Source: Alicyclobacillus sp. SO9 (GTDB lineage: Bacteria > Bacillota > Bacilli > Alicyclobacillales > Alicyclobacillaceae). From it: DNA of 64,000 nt. The notes beneath the pieces were generated by a model that was not told the origin of the DNA, did not search any database, and worked only from the letters and a program-made list of their open reading frames with translations. A program made the translations under genes and the position numbers. The stretch covers positions 4,402,001-4,466,000 of the forward strand of contig NZ_CP066339.1 of the NCBI RefSeq assembly GCF_016406125.1. Reading direction: 5' to 3'. Shown piece by piece: positions 17,504 through 25,008 of this stretch; position 1 is the stretch's first letter, and each line of letters begins with the position of its first letter.

Positions 17504-18199
17504 ATGATAACGCGAGGTGTTCAGAGAAAAGTCACGACGGCTGCAATCGCGCTAGCGGCCATCAGCAGTCTATCTCTTGTCTTCATGAACGTAAAGCCGT
17601 CTCTACCTCATCTGAAAAGCCTAAACTTGTTTCACCTTGTCGGAAGTATGGGAGACACGACTACGTCTATGCTTCACAACACACAATCGCTGCACCAACA
17701 GGTTACGCAGGTATCAAAACAGTTGTCTCAGTTGCAACACCAGGAACAAATTGTCGGACAACAGGTCACAACAGGAGCACAACTGCAATCAAGTCTCCAA
17801 ACCCAAGTGAATAAAACACAAACAGATGTAACTCTTATGAAAGAAATTTTAAAGACGGAAACCATAACAGCAAAAGGCACTGGGACGATTGCTTCTGCAT
17901 CACACGGGCTGCTAAATGAAGTGTCAGCCAACAACCAGCAATTGTCACAGTTACAAGGAGCGCTTCATCAATCTGTAACCCAGTCCTCTGCACTGAATCA
18001 GCAGATGAACTCCTTACTTCAGGAACTGTCTTCCTCAGAGCAGGAATTTAGACTATTCGGGCAGCTTCATCAGCTCCTTCCCGGTATTCTTTCGGGGAGT
18101 GGAGGCAGCAGTAAAATTCCGTTGTTGAACAAGGCTCAGGGAACAGTCAAGAGTGTCCTCAAGTCAGCACAGTCCACCGTAAACCAAATTCTCCCTTAA
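17504..18199 (+). CDS. Membrane-anchored coiled-coil protein 3 of the cluster
   Basis: A 231-residue protein, the longest of the small set. The ATG follows AAGGAGGTG. A membrane helix or uncleaved signal (about 11-28, TAAIALAAISSLSLVFM) precedes a Gln/Ser-rich coiled coil (about 50-180), then a Gly/Ser linker (GILSGSGGSS) and a second amphipathic helix ending VNQILP. No enzyme motif. It lies 18 bases after the preceding gene, in the same presumed operon as the acyl-CoA ligase. Confidence 0.75.
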   Translation: MITRGVQRKVTTAAIALAAISSLSLVFMNVKPSLPHLKSLNLFHLVGSMGDTTTSMLHNTQSLHQQVTQVSKQLSQLQHQEQIVGQQVTTGAQLQSSLQTQVNKTQTDVTLMKEILKTETITAKGTGTIASASHGLLNEVSANNQQLSQLQGALHQSVTQSSALNQQMNSLLQELSSSEQEFRLFGQLHQLLPGILSGSGGSSKIPLLNKAQGTVKSVLKSAQSTVNQILP

Positions 18200-18268
18200 A
18201 ACAGCGCTGGTAAAACAGCACTGGGAGAGGCACACTCACTCGAGAGCCAGCAGAAAGGAGACCATTCG

Positions 18269-18811
18269 ATGAACTTCATTTCAATCCTGCGAGGAACGCT
18301 GTCGGTTGCAATGGTGGCCGCCGGTGCTTCTGGACTTGGCGTCTTTGGCTATGGATTGACACAACAGGCAAAAATTCAAAAACAAATGGATGGAACTTTG
18401 CAACAAGTGAATCATTCTGTCAAACAGACGACCGGGCTTGTACAGCACACGTCTAAGATCCTGAGCCCCCTTGACAGCACAACAAGAGCGCTTGCCGCAA
18501 TGGAGAATCAGGAAAAATCTGTGGTCCTTCATTTGAATGGAATGAATCATACCTTGGGTACTATGGCCACGACTGAGCAACAGACGATTACCATTCTCTC
18601 ACAATTGAATCAGACCGAGCAGAGTGTAACCCAGCGACTACAGAATGTCTCTGATGTAAACGGCCAAATCCTAAGCGCAAATAAAGCGTCTGTTGGTCAA
18701 GCAAACTGGGAAGCGGCACACTTGGCCTCCATGAATAGTATGACTGGCTTGGCAAATCAGCACCTGCATGTAATCAACCAGCGTCTGTCGGCATTGAAAC
18801 TCTTGCCGTAG
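18269..18811 (+). CDS. Membrane-anchored coiled-coil protein 4 of the cluster
   Basis: A 180-residue protein starting at ATG 18269 behind AAAGGAG. A membrane helix (about 8-31, GTLSVAMVAAGASGLGVFGYG) precedes a Gln/Thr/Asn-rich coiled coil of about 140 residues ending ALKLLP. Together with the ligase tail and proteins 2 and 3 it shares both architecture and a C-terminal hydrophobic-Pro ending. Function unknown; a structural partner in a membrane complex is inferred from the layout. Confidence 0.75.
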   Translation: MNFISILRGTLSVAMVAAGASGLGVFGYGLTQQAKIQKQMDGTLQQVNHSVKQTTGLVQHTSKILSPLDSTTRALAAMENQEKSVVLHLNGMNHTLGTMATTEQQTITILSQLNQTEQSVTQRLQNVSDVNGQILSANKASVGQANWEAAHLASMNSMTGLANQHLHVINQRLSALKLLP

Positions 18812-18954
18812 TCTTACGTCGTATATGTGCGCTGCTTACTTGCATTACCCCGTTCCGCTAGTGTGCCAACGTTCCATGAGAGAATGAGTTGTGTTTGAAT
18901 TGCAGACAATAACCTCCAAGAAGATTCGGTTTACCCGTACAAAGGAGAATTCAC

Positions 18955-20526
18955 GTGACACCAATTCATTCAAACCTGGGAGCCAGTATGCCTGCCCTTC
19001 CTTACTGGTTGGACTCTGTCGAACTTCCAACCTTCCCCTCTCTCCATCACGATACAGAAGTGGATGTCGCAATTGTGGGCGGCGGTATCACCGGCATCAC
19101 GGCGGCATACCTGCTTGCAAACGAAGGGTTGGACGTTGCCCTGCTGGAAGCGGACACTTTAAGTAACGGCACCACAGGACATACAACAGCAAAACTGACA
19201 GCCCAGCACGGGCTTATTTATGACGAACTGATGCAACACATGGGAAAAGAGAAAGCAAAATTGTATTATGAATCGAACATTGAGGCGCTGGAGTTTATTC
19301 GGCAAACAGTCGAATCTGAGCAAATTGAGTGTGATTTTACCGAAGAAGACGCCTATGTTTTTGCCTCATCTGACAAACAAGCAGTGAAAGTCGAACAAGA
19401 ATGGTATGCCTATCGACGCCTGGGCATTGACGGAAACCTTGTGCAGGACATTCCCTTAGATATTGATGTACACAACGCCATTGTTATGAATCACCAAGCA
19501 CAGTTTCATCCCGTAAAATACCTGTTGCATCTAGTCGAAGATATCGTGAATCAAGGAGGACGAATCTACGAAGGTACGGTTGCAGTAAATGTGGAGGACG
19601 GCGACAGACCCGTAGTCGTTACGCGAAACGGTTATCGAGTCAGTGCTAAGAAAGTTCTCTCCTGCTCTCACTTTCCATTTCACGGCGGCAAGGGTTTCTA
19701 TTTTACCCGAATGCACGCTGACAGAGCGTATGTAGTGGCCGTAAAAACAAGAACAGGGTATCCCGGCGGAATGTATATCAGTGCTGAGGTGCCAACGAGA
19801 TCGGTCCGATCCATTCAAATTGGCAATAAGGAAATGGTGTTGGTTGTAGGTGAAACGCACAAGGCCGGTCAAAGCCTGGATACAACCAGCCACTACGAAG
19901 CACTTGAGCGTTTCGCTAAGAACACGCTCGACGCCGAACAAGTGGTGTACAGGTGGTCCACACAAGATTTGTCCACATTGGACAAGGTCCCTTACATCGG
20001 TGAACTCTCTTCTGGCAATTCAAACGTACTCGTGGCAACCGGATTTCGCAAATGGGGTATGACAACAGGAACGACCGCTGCATTACTCCTGTCCGACATT
20101 GTTCTGGACAAGCCGAATCCATACAGAGAGTTGTACTCTCCTTCCAGGTTTTATCCAGACCCGAGTCTGAGGACATTTCTGTCTGAGAATGCAAATGTGG
20201 CTGCCCACTTGATAAAGGGAAAGTTTAACTTCCCTCAAACAGAGGTACAAGACGTCGCCAGCGGTCATGGCAGTGTCATTACGTTCAATGGAAAAAGGGC
20301 AGGAGCCTACAGGGAGAAAGATGGAACCTTGTACGTCGTGGACACTACGTGTACACACCTTGGTTGCGAGGTTGTATGGAATGATGCGGATTCGTCTTGG
20401 GATTGTCCGTGCCACGGATCCCGTTTTACCTACGACGGCCAAGTCATGGAAGGCCCGGCCCGCGCCCCTTTGGAAACCCTCTGGCGAGAGTCCGCAGAAA
20501 CCCGCAACAAGAACCACAAGCACTGA
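18955..20526 (+). CDS. FAD-dependent oxidoreductase with C-terminal Rieske [2Fe-2S] domain (YhfW-like)
   Basis: A 523-residue two-domain protein. The N-terminal DadA/glycine-oxidase-type flavoprotein has the dinucleotide motif VDVAIVGGGITGITAAYLL (about 36-54). The C-terminal Rieske domain has CTHLGC and CPCHGS, giving the two-Cys two-His cluster ligands. The combination matches B. subtilis YhfW. Electrons presumably pass from an unknown amine or amino-acid substrate through FAD to the cluster. Start at GTG 18955 behind AAAGGAG. It is 140 bases after the coiled-coil genes, so membership of that operon is possible but not proven. Confidence 0.92.
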   Translation: MTPIHSNLGASMPALPYWLDSVELPTFPSLHHDTEVDVAIVGGGITGITAAYLLANEGLDVALLEADTLSNGTTGHTTAKLTAQHGLIYDELMQHMGKEKAKLYYESNIEALEFIRQTVESEQIECDFTEEDAYVFASSDKQAVKVEQEWYAYRRLGIDGNLVQDIPLDIDVHNAIVMNHQAQFHPVKYLLHLVEDIVNQGGRIYEGTVAVNVEDGDRPVVVTRNGYRVSAKKVLSCSHFPFHGGKGFYFTRMHADRAYVVAVKTRTGYPGGMYISAEVPTRSVRSIQIGNKEMVLVVGETHKAGQSLDTTSHYEALERFAKNTLDAEQVVYRWSTQDLSTLDKVPYIGELSSGNSNVLVATGFRKWGMTTGTTAALLLSDIVLDKPNPYRELYSPSRFYPDPSLRTFLSENANVAAHLIKGKFNFPQTEVQDVASGHGSVITFNGKRAGAYREKDGTLYVVDTTCTHLGCEVVWNDADSSWDCPCHGSRFTYDGQVMEGPARAPLETLWRESAETRNKNHKH

Positions 20527-20584
20527 TTCTCATGGGCCATACAGCCTCTGTCAGCAACAGGGTTGCCACCGTGAAACAGAACTG

Positions 20585-21070
20585 TCAGTTGCGATGATGC
20601 TTCACGCTGCGCGGCTGCAGAACATAGTGTAAAGCCATCAACAGAATACCCAATTGAAGAGAGATATCAGCGAGGTTAAAGACACCTCTTCCGTGCGGCA
20701 AATGAAACATGTCTGTCACATAACCATAAAACAGCCGCCCAAACGTGTTGCCGAGTGCACCGCCAAACAGAAAACCCCAGCCAATATAGAACAGTATGGG
20801 ATACCTCCCTGCGGCATAGCGAAACCACATGATGGACAAGCCGACAATGACTGCTAATCCTATCCCCGTTAGCAGCAAGCGATGATGAGCAAGCGTCCCC
20901 CCCATCGCACCGTAGTTGTGCAAAGGAATAATCTGCACGATTCCGTAGCGCCCGCTAATGTCGCCTCTGTTGATAAGAATTTTTATCGTTCGGTCGACCG
21001 CGAAGACGATTAAGCCGAGAACGATACCAATACCTTTAGCTCTGCGTACATGATTGTTCAGTGTACCCAC
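20585..21070 (-). CDS. lspA: Signal peptidase II (lipoprotein signal peptidase)
   Basis: A 161-residue four-helix membrane aspartyl protease that removes signal peptides from prolipoproteins. The catalytic pair is visible as the Asp in GYVTDMF and the Asp in VFNLADIS, about 19 residues apart as in known LspA. The usual GNxxDR motif is altered to GNTFGR. Start is GTG 21070. It is convergent with the Rieske gene. The cupredoxin and DMF-amidohydrolase-like lipoproteins in this window would be among its substrates. Confidence 0.88.
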   Translation of the reverse strand: MGTLNNHVRRAKGIGIVLGLIVFAVDRTIKILINRGDISGRYGIVQIIPLHNYGAMGGTLAHHRLLLTGIGLAVIVGLSIMWFRYAAGRYPILFYIGWGFLFGGALGNTFGRLFYGYVTDMFHLPHGRGVFNLADISLQLGILLMALHYVLQPRSVKHHRN

Positions 21071-21289
21071 CCCAGCTCTATTATCAATACTTGTAGTCTA
21101 ATCCATTGTCGCAAGATAATCTCAAAGCTCTCTCAGATGCAACGATTGAAGGCCGCAGCTGTCTGAAGAGAGAAGAGAAAACAAGGCATTCGCGGAGTCC
21201 TCAGGAGGTATTCGTGCATTTTCTATAGTATGCCTTTAAATACGACTGTACCTCCAATCACGCTGCAAGGAAAAAGAGGGGGATATGTA

Positions 21290-22018
21290 GTGACACCAAA
21301 GATTTATCTTGCATTGGGGGATTCCATCACAGCAGGCCACGGCGTGACCCATCCTAGCCTAGCCTTTGTTCGACACGTCAGTGACTTTGCACAAAAGCAA
21401 TTGTTAGCCGACCGTACGGTAGTCATTGCCAAAAACGGATGGACAACGAAAGATATTTTGACAGCCGCAAACAGAATAAGCCCAGGAATATGGCAGCAAA
21501 CAAGTCTTTTGACACTCATGAGCGGTGGAAATGACTTGCGAAAACTACTTCGACGACAGTACCTGTCTCTGTCAGGCCAACCGATTTCCCCAACATCAGT
21601 CTATAAGCGACTTCAAGAGTTTGGTTATCATATGGATGCACTGTGTGCACATATCGCAGAGCAGCGCATTCCACATGTCATTGTGGCTACGGTGTATAAT
21701 CCAATTCCAAATTTTCCGCTGGCCGTTCGCGCAATCGATGCCCTAAACGGCATTGCTCGGGAGATTGCCGAACACTACGATTTTACCGTGGTGAATGTAC
21801 AAAAGAAGTTTTTAACCCATGAAGCGTACTATATTGAAGGGTATAAAACAGGACGTTTCGAAGACCTAATGTCTCCGATTCGCCGCCCTATTCATCCAAA
21901 CAATGCAGGGCACAAGCGAATCGCAGACACCATTACTGAACACCTTGCCAGAGACTTGGCAACCAAGACAAAGCGCCCCCGCAAGAAGAAACGACATGCA
22001 ACAAAAACAAGAATCTAG
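21290..22018 (+). CDS. SGNH/GDSL-family lipase or esterase
   Basis: A 242-residue hydrolase. Block I ALGDSITAG holds the nucleophile Ser, the oxyanion Asn is in SGGNDLRKL, and block V gives the catalytic His in IHPNNAGH. The residue three before that His, normally Asp, is Arg (RPIH), so the enzyme may work with a Ser-His dyad. No signal peptide is seen. GTG 21290 follows AGAGGGGG with good spacing and starts directly before the domain; an ATG at 21230 would add 20 residues. The basic C-terminus (KTKRPRKKKR) may bind nucleic acid or membrane surface. Confidence 0.85.
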   Translation: MTPKIYLALGDSITAGHGVTHPSLAFVRHVSDFAQKQLLADRTVVIAKNGWTTKDILTAANRISPGIWQQTSLLTLMSGGNDLRKLLRRQYLSLSGQPISPTSVYKRLQEFGYHMDALCAHIAEQRIPHVIVATVYNPIPNFPLAVRAIDALNGIAREIAEHYDFTVVNVQKKFLTHEAYYIEGYKTGRFEDLMSPIRRPIHPNNAGHKRIADTITEHLARDLATKTKRPRKKKRHATKTRI

Positions 22019-22032
22019 TCGTCGTCGACCGT

Positions 22033-22188
22033 TCAGAATTGCCGTTTAAACAGAGAAAGACCGACAGGTCCGACTTGCACGTGGTAGTTTCGCCCAAATG
22101 CAAGACCGACGGCCCAGTACCTGGGTGTCCATTCAACCACCAGACACCTGCGTTTCATGTTGACCGTTGCGAGCGTCTTTTGCCCCAT
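22033..22188 (-). CDS. Small hypothetical protein, 51 residues
   Basis: A 51-codon gene on the minus strand, starting at ATG 22188 with a near-consensus GGAGGTGAAG (22191-22200). The protein (MGQKTLATVNMKRRCLVVEW...) has alternating aromatic and hydrophobic residues (RYWAVGLAFGRNYHVQVGPVG) typical of a small beta-rich fold. No family recognised. It ends 14 bases from the SGNH stop, so the two genes are convergent. Confidence 0.65.
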   Translation of the reverse strand: MGQKTLATVNMKRRCLVVEWTPRYWAVGLAFGRNYHVQVGPVGLSLFKRQF

Positions 22189-22335
22189 GTCTTCACCTCC
22201 GCACTCATTTCTCCATCAATCTATGCCTGTGTTTTTTAAGCGGATACCTTCGTGCACCTGCCCCACAAATCCGTAGTCGCGCTCACATACATTGAGATTG
22301 ACAATGACAAATAACTCGAACTGAGGTGATGGTAA

Positions 22336-22521
22336 ATGAAGCTTAATACCATAATAAAACTGGGATCGCTCGCATTTAATGTCGCCCAAGATGAAAAAAT
22401 CCGTGAACTGGCAAAGCTCGCACACAACGGGGCCAAACGTCGCGGATTTTACAATCAGTCAGCAACTCCACCGCAGCCTCCCCAATCCTATTATCCTTAC
22501 TACGGAAGGCCAAGATGGTAG
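22336..22521 (+). CDS. Small hypothetical protein, 61 residues
   Basis: Starts at ATG 22336 behind GAGGTGATG. The first 35 residues can form an amphipathic helix; the last 25 are Pro/Tyr/Gln-rich (TPPQPPQSYYPYYGRPRW). A hairpin follows 18 bases after the stop. The complete start-stop-terminator unit argues that it is real. Function unknown. Confidence 0.65.
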   Translation: MKLNTIIKLGSLAFNVAQDEKIRELAKLAHNGAKRRGFYNQSATPPQPPQSYYPYYGRPRW

Positions 22522-22539
22522 AAAATCACGGGATTTGGG

Positions 22540-22575
22540 CCCCTTGAACGCTCAAGGGGTTGCTCTGTTCTATTC
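22540..22575 (+). terminator. Terminator of the 61-residue gene
   Basis: Eight-base arms CCCCTTGA (22540-22547) and TCAAGGGG (22552-22559) around a four-base loop, followed by a T-rich tract. Confidence 0.7.
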
Positions 22576-22669
22576 GACAAGAACACGGACACGAAACCAT
22601 GCATTGTAACCTCGGCCTTCAGTCTCTTGTGAATAACTATGACGTTTTGACGTGCTTCAGAATCAGCGA

Positions 22670-22730
22670 TTGACCCCGTGGCACGCAGTCATTATACTGT
22701 GTATTAAGTGTACCAGGTGTATTGGTACAC
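22670..22730 (+). promoter_or_regulatory. Promoter and operator of the gntR-sigma operon
   Basis: A near-consensus vegetative promoter: TTGACC (22670-22675), a 17-base spacer and TATACT (22693-22698). Directly downstream, over the expected transcription start, lies the inverted repeat GTGTACC (22708-22714) and GGTACAC (22724-22730) with a nine-base spacer. The position is ideal for repression by the GntR protein encoded next. Confidence 0.75.
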
Positions 22731-22754
22731 ATGATTGAAAGTGAAGTGAACCGC

Positions 22755-23168
22755 ATGTGGCTCAACATTAATCCCAGAGCTAGTGATCCCATATACCTGC
22801 AAATCATTCGAGGCATCAAGTCGGCAGTTGCTCGAGGACTTTTGTCCCCCGGAGAGAAGCTTGCTTCCGTTAGGGAATTGGCTACAGAACTTACTGTAAA
22901 CCACAACACAGTGGCGCGGGCGTATCAAGAACTGGAGAGGGACAGAGTCATTGAAGTGATTGTTGGTAGAGGAACTTTCGTAAGCTTGAATCCAATTCCG
23001 CCAAACTATGAAGAACGGGTCATCAAGATACAAAACGATGTCAAGACGATGCTTGTCGAAGCACACCATTTAGGTATGACTGCAGCTGGATTTCTCGAGA
23101 TGGTTCGGGGCATTGTCGAAGAATGGAACGTGACCGAGGAGGTTCAAAAGGATGACCAACGAAATTAG
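22755..23168 (+). CDS. GntR-family transcriptional regulator, YtrA subfamily
   Basis: A 137-residue repressor with a winged helix-turn-helix (SPGEKLASVRELATEL ... NHNTVARAYQELERD) and a short C-terminal dimerisation helix, as in YtrA. Members open with MWLxIxP..PIYLQI, which supports ATG 22755 rather than 22731. It probably binds the inverted repeat at 22708-22730 and so represses its own operon. The 3' end overlaps the next small gene by 17 bases. YtrA-type genes usually control adjacent ABC transporters; here a sigma factor follows instead. Confidence 0.9.
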   Translation: MWLNINPRASDPIYLQIIRGIKSAVARGLLSPGEKLASVRELATELTVNHNTVARAYQELERDRVIEVIVGRGTFVSLNPIPPNYEERVIKIQNDVKTMLVEAHHLGMTAAGFLEMVRGIVEEWNVTEEVQKDDQRN

Positions 23169-23307
23169 TCGGTTTTCACAGCAGCTTACGAGCCAAAATG
23201 TGGTCGGAGTCCACAATGCTTCTAAAACAACAACTGATGGAACCGACATCTCGAATACCGTAAATGTATCTGTGACAAGAGAAAAGGTGACAAGTAGTGA
23301 ACCATAA
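23152..23307 (+). CDS. Small ORF between gntR and the sigma gene, 51 residues
   Basis: Starts at ATG 23152 with GAGGAGG about nine bases upstream, inside the end of gntR, and ends inside the beginning of the sigma gene (overlap 11 bases). The product is hydrophilic, Thr/Ser/Asn-rich, with no membrane segment or Cys. The double overlap and good ribosome site suggest a translated, coupled gene; it may be a small regulator of the sigma factor, but nothing in the sequence proves that. Confidence 0.6.
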   Translation: MTNEISRFSQQLTSQNVVGVHNASKTTTDGTDISNTVNVSVTREKVTSSEP

Positions 23308-23797
23308 TCGCAATACCCCTCCACTGAACGCGGAAGTGAACCCCAAAGTGGAACTGCTTTACAGACAGTACGCTTCCGATGTGTACGGACTTGCCTTGTC
23401 ATCCATGCGCAATCCAACGGATGCTGAGGATGCAGTGCAAGAGGTATTTCTCCGCGTCTTGAAAAACTGGAGTCATTTTCGAGGTGAGGCCCATGTCAAG
23501 ACGTGGATTTTTCAAATTGCCCGCAACTACCTGATAGATGTAAGTAAGAGAAAAACAAGAACGAGGAGATTAGCACTTGAGATGTCCCGCCAGCCGGCCT
23601 TCGACCAGCTTGAATCAATCATAGAAGTGAAAGACATGTTGAACGATTTGTCACAGAATCAAAGAGAAGTGATTAACCTCCGTATTGTTCATGACTTATC
23701 AGTAGCCGATACGGCGCATGTGATGCAGTGCTCCGAAGGAAAGGTTCGGACAGATACGCATCGAGCACTGAAAACATTGAGGGGGATTGCCAGATAG
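23297..23797 (+). CDS. ECF-type RNA polymerase sigma factor
   Basis: A 166-residue sigma-70 family protein. Region 2 (about 18-85) includes DAEDAVQEVFLRVLKNW and the promoter-melting TWIFQIARNYLID. Region 4 (about 110-163) has LSQNQREVINLRIVHDLSV and a helix-turn-helix. GTG 23297 follows AAAAGGTGA. No obvious anti-sigma gene follows; the upstream 51-residue ORF is the only small partner candidate. Expression should be controlled by the co-transcribed GntR protein. Confidence 0.93.
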   Translation: MNHNRNTPPLNAEVNPKVELLYRQYASDVYGLALSSMRNPTDAEDAVQEVFLRVLKNWSHFRGEAHVKTWIFQIARNYLIDVSKRKTRTRRLALEMSRQPAFDQLESIIEVKDMLNDLSQNQREVINLRIVHDLSVADTAHVMQCSEGKVRTDTHRALKTLRGIAR

Positions 23798-23820
23798 GTC
23801 CATGCTATCTACCAATCCTC

Positions 23821-23853
23821 TTGACAAAATGCTGATATACATACTGGTATACT
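23821..23853 (+). promoter_or_regulatory. Candidate extended -10 promoter for the binding-protein gene
   Basis: TGGTATACT (23845-23853) is an extended -10 element. A TTGACA lies at 23821-23826, but the 21-base spacer is too long for a standard pair. It sits 75 bases upstream of the next start, inside partly repetitive GATAT/ATACT sequence. Confidence 0.35.
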
Positions 23854-23928
23854 TACTGATATCCGGAAGGCTAATCTTACCCCGTAACAGGAGCCTTTCA
23901 AAATTCACGTCAGATGGAGGCGAAGGTT

Positions 23929-24672
23929 TTGACACAGACCAAGGTAATGGTATTCCCCGGAGCACATAACCTTCCTCTTTGGTTGATGGAAGGTCTGGAC
24001 ATCCGTTTTACCAAATCGAGAGACGAGCAAATCAAAGCGATTCAGGACGGTGAAGCAGACATTATCCACACTTCACCCGATAATTTGTTTTTATCAGATG
24101 CAAAGGGTCTTCTGCCTTTTTTGTCTGGAACCGTGGGTCCACTGGAAATCGTTTCTGTGACTTCCAATCCAAAGACAGGGGCAGTCTTGGCAGTAGATAA
24201 TCCAAAATCCGGCTTTGGACGGTTAGCTTATCAATGGCTGGCTCACAACCGGCCGCACTTGAGTTACGAGATTGCGGCGGTAGGTGGTACTCCGCAGAGG
24301 TTTGACACATTGAAACAAGGTCAGGCAACCATGGCGGTAATGCATCCCCCGTTCACTCAATTTTGCGTTTTTGCCGGTTACCAAGTCCTTGGGCGTATCG
24401 ACGAAGGCTATCCAACCCTGTGCGGAGTATGCAGGGAGGAAGAACGAAACAGCAACATGGTACAGTCCTACGCAGAAGAATACACTCATGCGCTGAAGGT
24501 CCTGTCGTCACAAGAGGGCCAATCTCTGGCGAGGGAAGTATTACAGAAACACTTGCCAGATATCCCGTTGGAAGCCAGAAATCACATTGCCGATGTCATG
24601 CGAGAGGAAGTCACTCGAGCAGGCGCAGAATTCGATGACCGAAAAATGCAGAAACTCAGGGACTTGCCGTAG
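23929..24672 (+). CDS. Periplasmic-binding-protein-like domain protein without signal peptide
   Basis: About 247 residues with the two-lobe pattern of type 2 substrate-binding proteins (NMT1/THI5-like): an N-terminal strand, a repeated [DE]xQIKAIQDGEADI segment and a second-lobe MAVMHPPFT stretch. No signal peptide or lipobox precedes the domain, so it should stay in the cytoplasm as a ligand sensor or enzyme. TTG 23929 is preceded by GGAGG at good spacing; the ATG at 23914 overlaps that site. The downstream gene encodes a small membrane protein, not an ABC permease. Confidence 0.65.
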   Translation: MTQTKVMVFPGAHNLPLWLMEGLDIRFTKSRDEQIKAIQDGEADIIHTSPDNLFLSDAKGLLPFLSGTVGPLEIVSVTSNPKTGAVLAVDNPKSGFGRLAYQWLAHNRPHLSYEIAAVGGTPQRFDTLKQGQATMAVMHPPFTQFCVFAGYQVLGRIDEGYPTLCGVCREEERNSNMVQSYAEEYTHALKVLSSQEGQSLAREVLQKHLPDIPLEARNHIADVMREEVTRAGAEFDDRKMQKLRDLP

Positions 24673-24677
24673 GCGGG

Positions 24678-24965
24678 GTGAACATCATCAAAACGCTAAT
24701 CACGGGCGGACTTTTAACGTTGTTGTTGCTGGTTTACGCTGCCATCACAAAGCAATGGTTCCATGTTGACAATATCATGCTCATCACAGGGGCGGCAGGA
24801 TGTCTGCTCGCCCTTGTATTTACAGGACAACTGCAAATGGTGCGACGCCAATGGCACACCAAATATGAAAAGAAAACCTTCCACAGAATCGCCTTGCTAC
24901 TTGCTGCCATCAGCGTACCGAACTTTGTTACAGCAGTGATTATCTACTATTCGTTGCATCCGTGA
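24678..24965 (+). CDS. Small membrane protein, three helices (possibly DUF5316-like)
   Basis: A 95-residue protein with three hydrophobic helices (about 5-24, 32-50 and 70-92) separated by a basic loop (RRQWHTKYEKK). GTG 24678 lies five bases after the preceding stop, so it is co-transcribed with the binding-protein-like gene. Length and pattern resemble DUF5316 proteins of Bacilli, but this is a weak visual match. Function unknown. Confidence 0.6.
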   Translation: MNIIKTLITGGLLTLLLLVYAAITKQWFHVDNIMLITGAAGCLLALVFTGQLQMVRRQWHTKYEKKTFHRIALLLAAISVPNFVTAVIIYYSLHP

Positions 24966-25008
24966 CAGTTGATGCAGTGCGAACTGTAATTTTACCTAAA
25001 CTGTCAGA

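Noticed and set aside
23787-23969. 60-codon ORF after the sigma gene as an anti-sigma factor
   Set aside because: No ribosome site; it overlaps the promoter-like region and the true start of the next gene.
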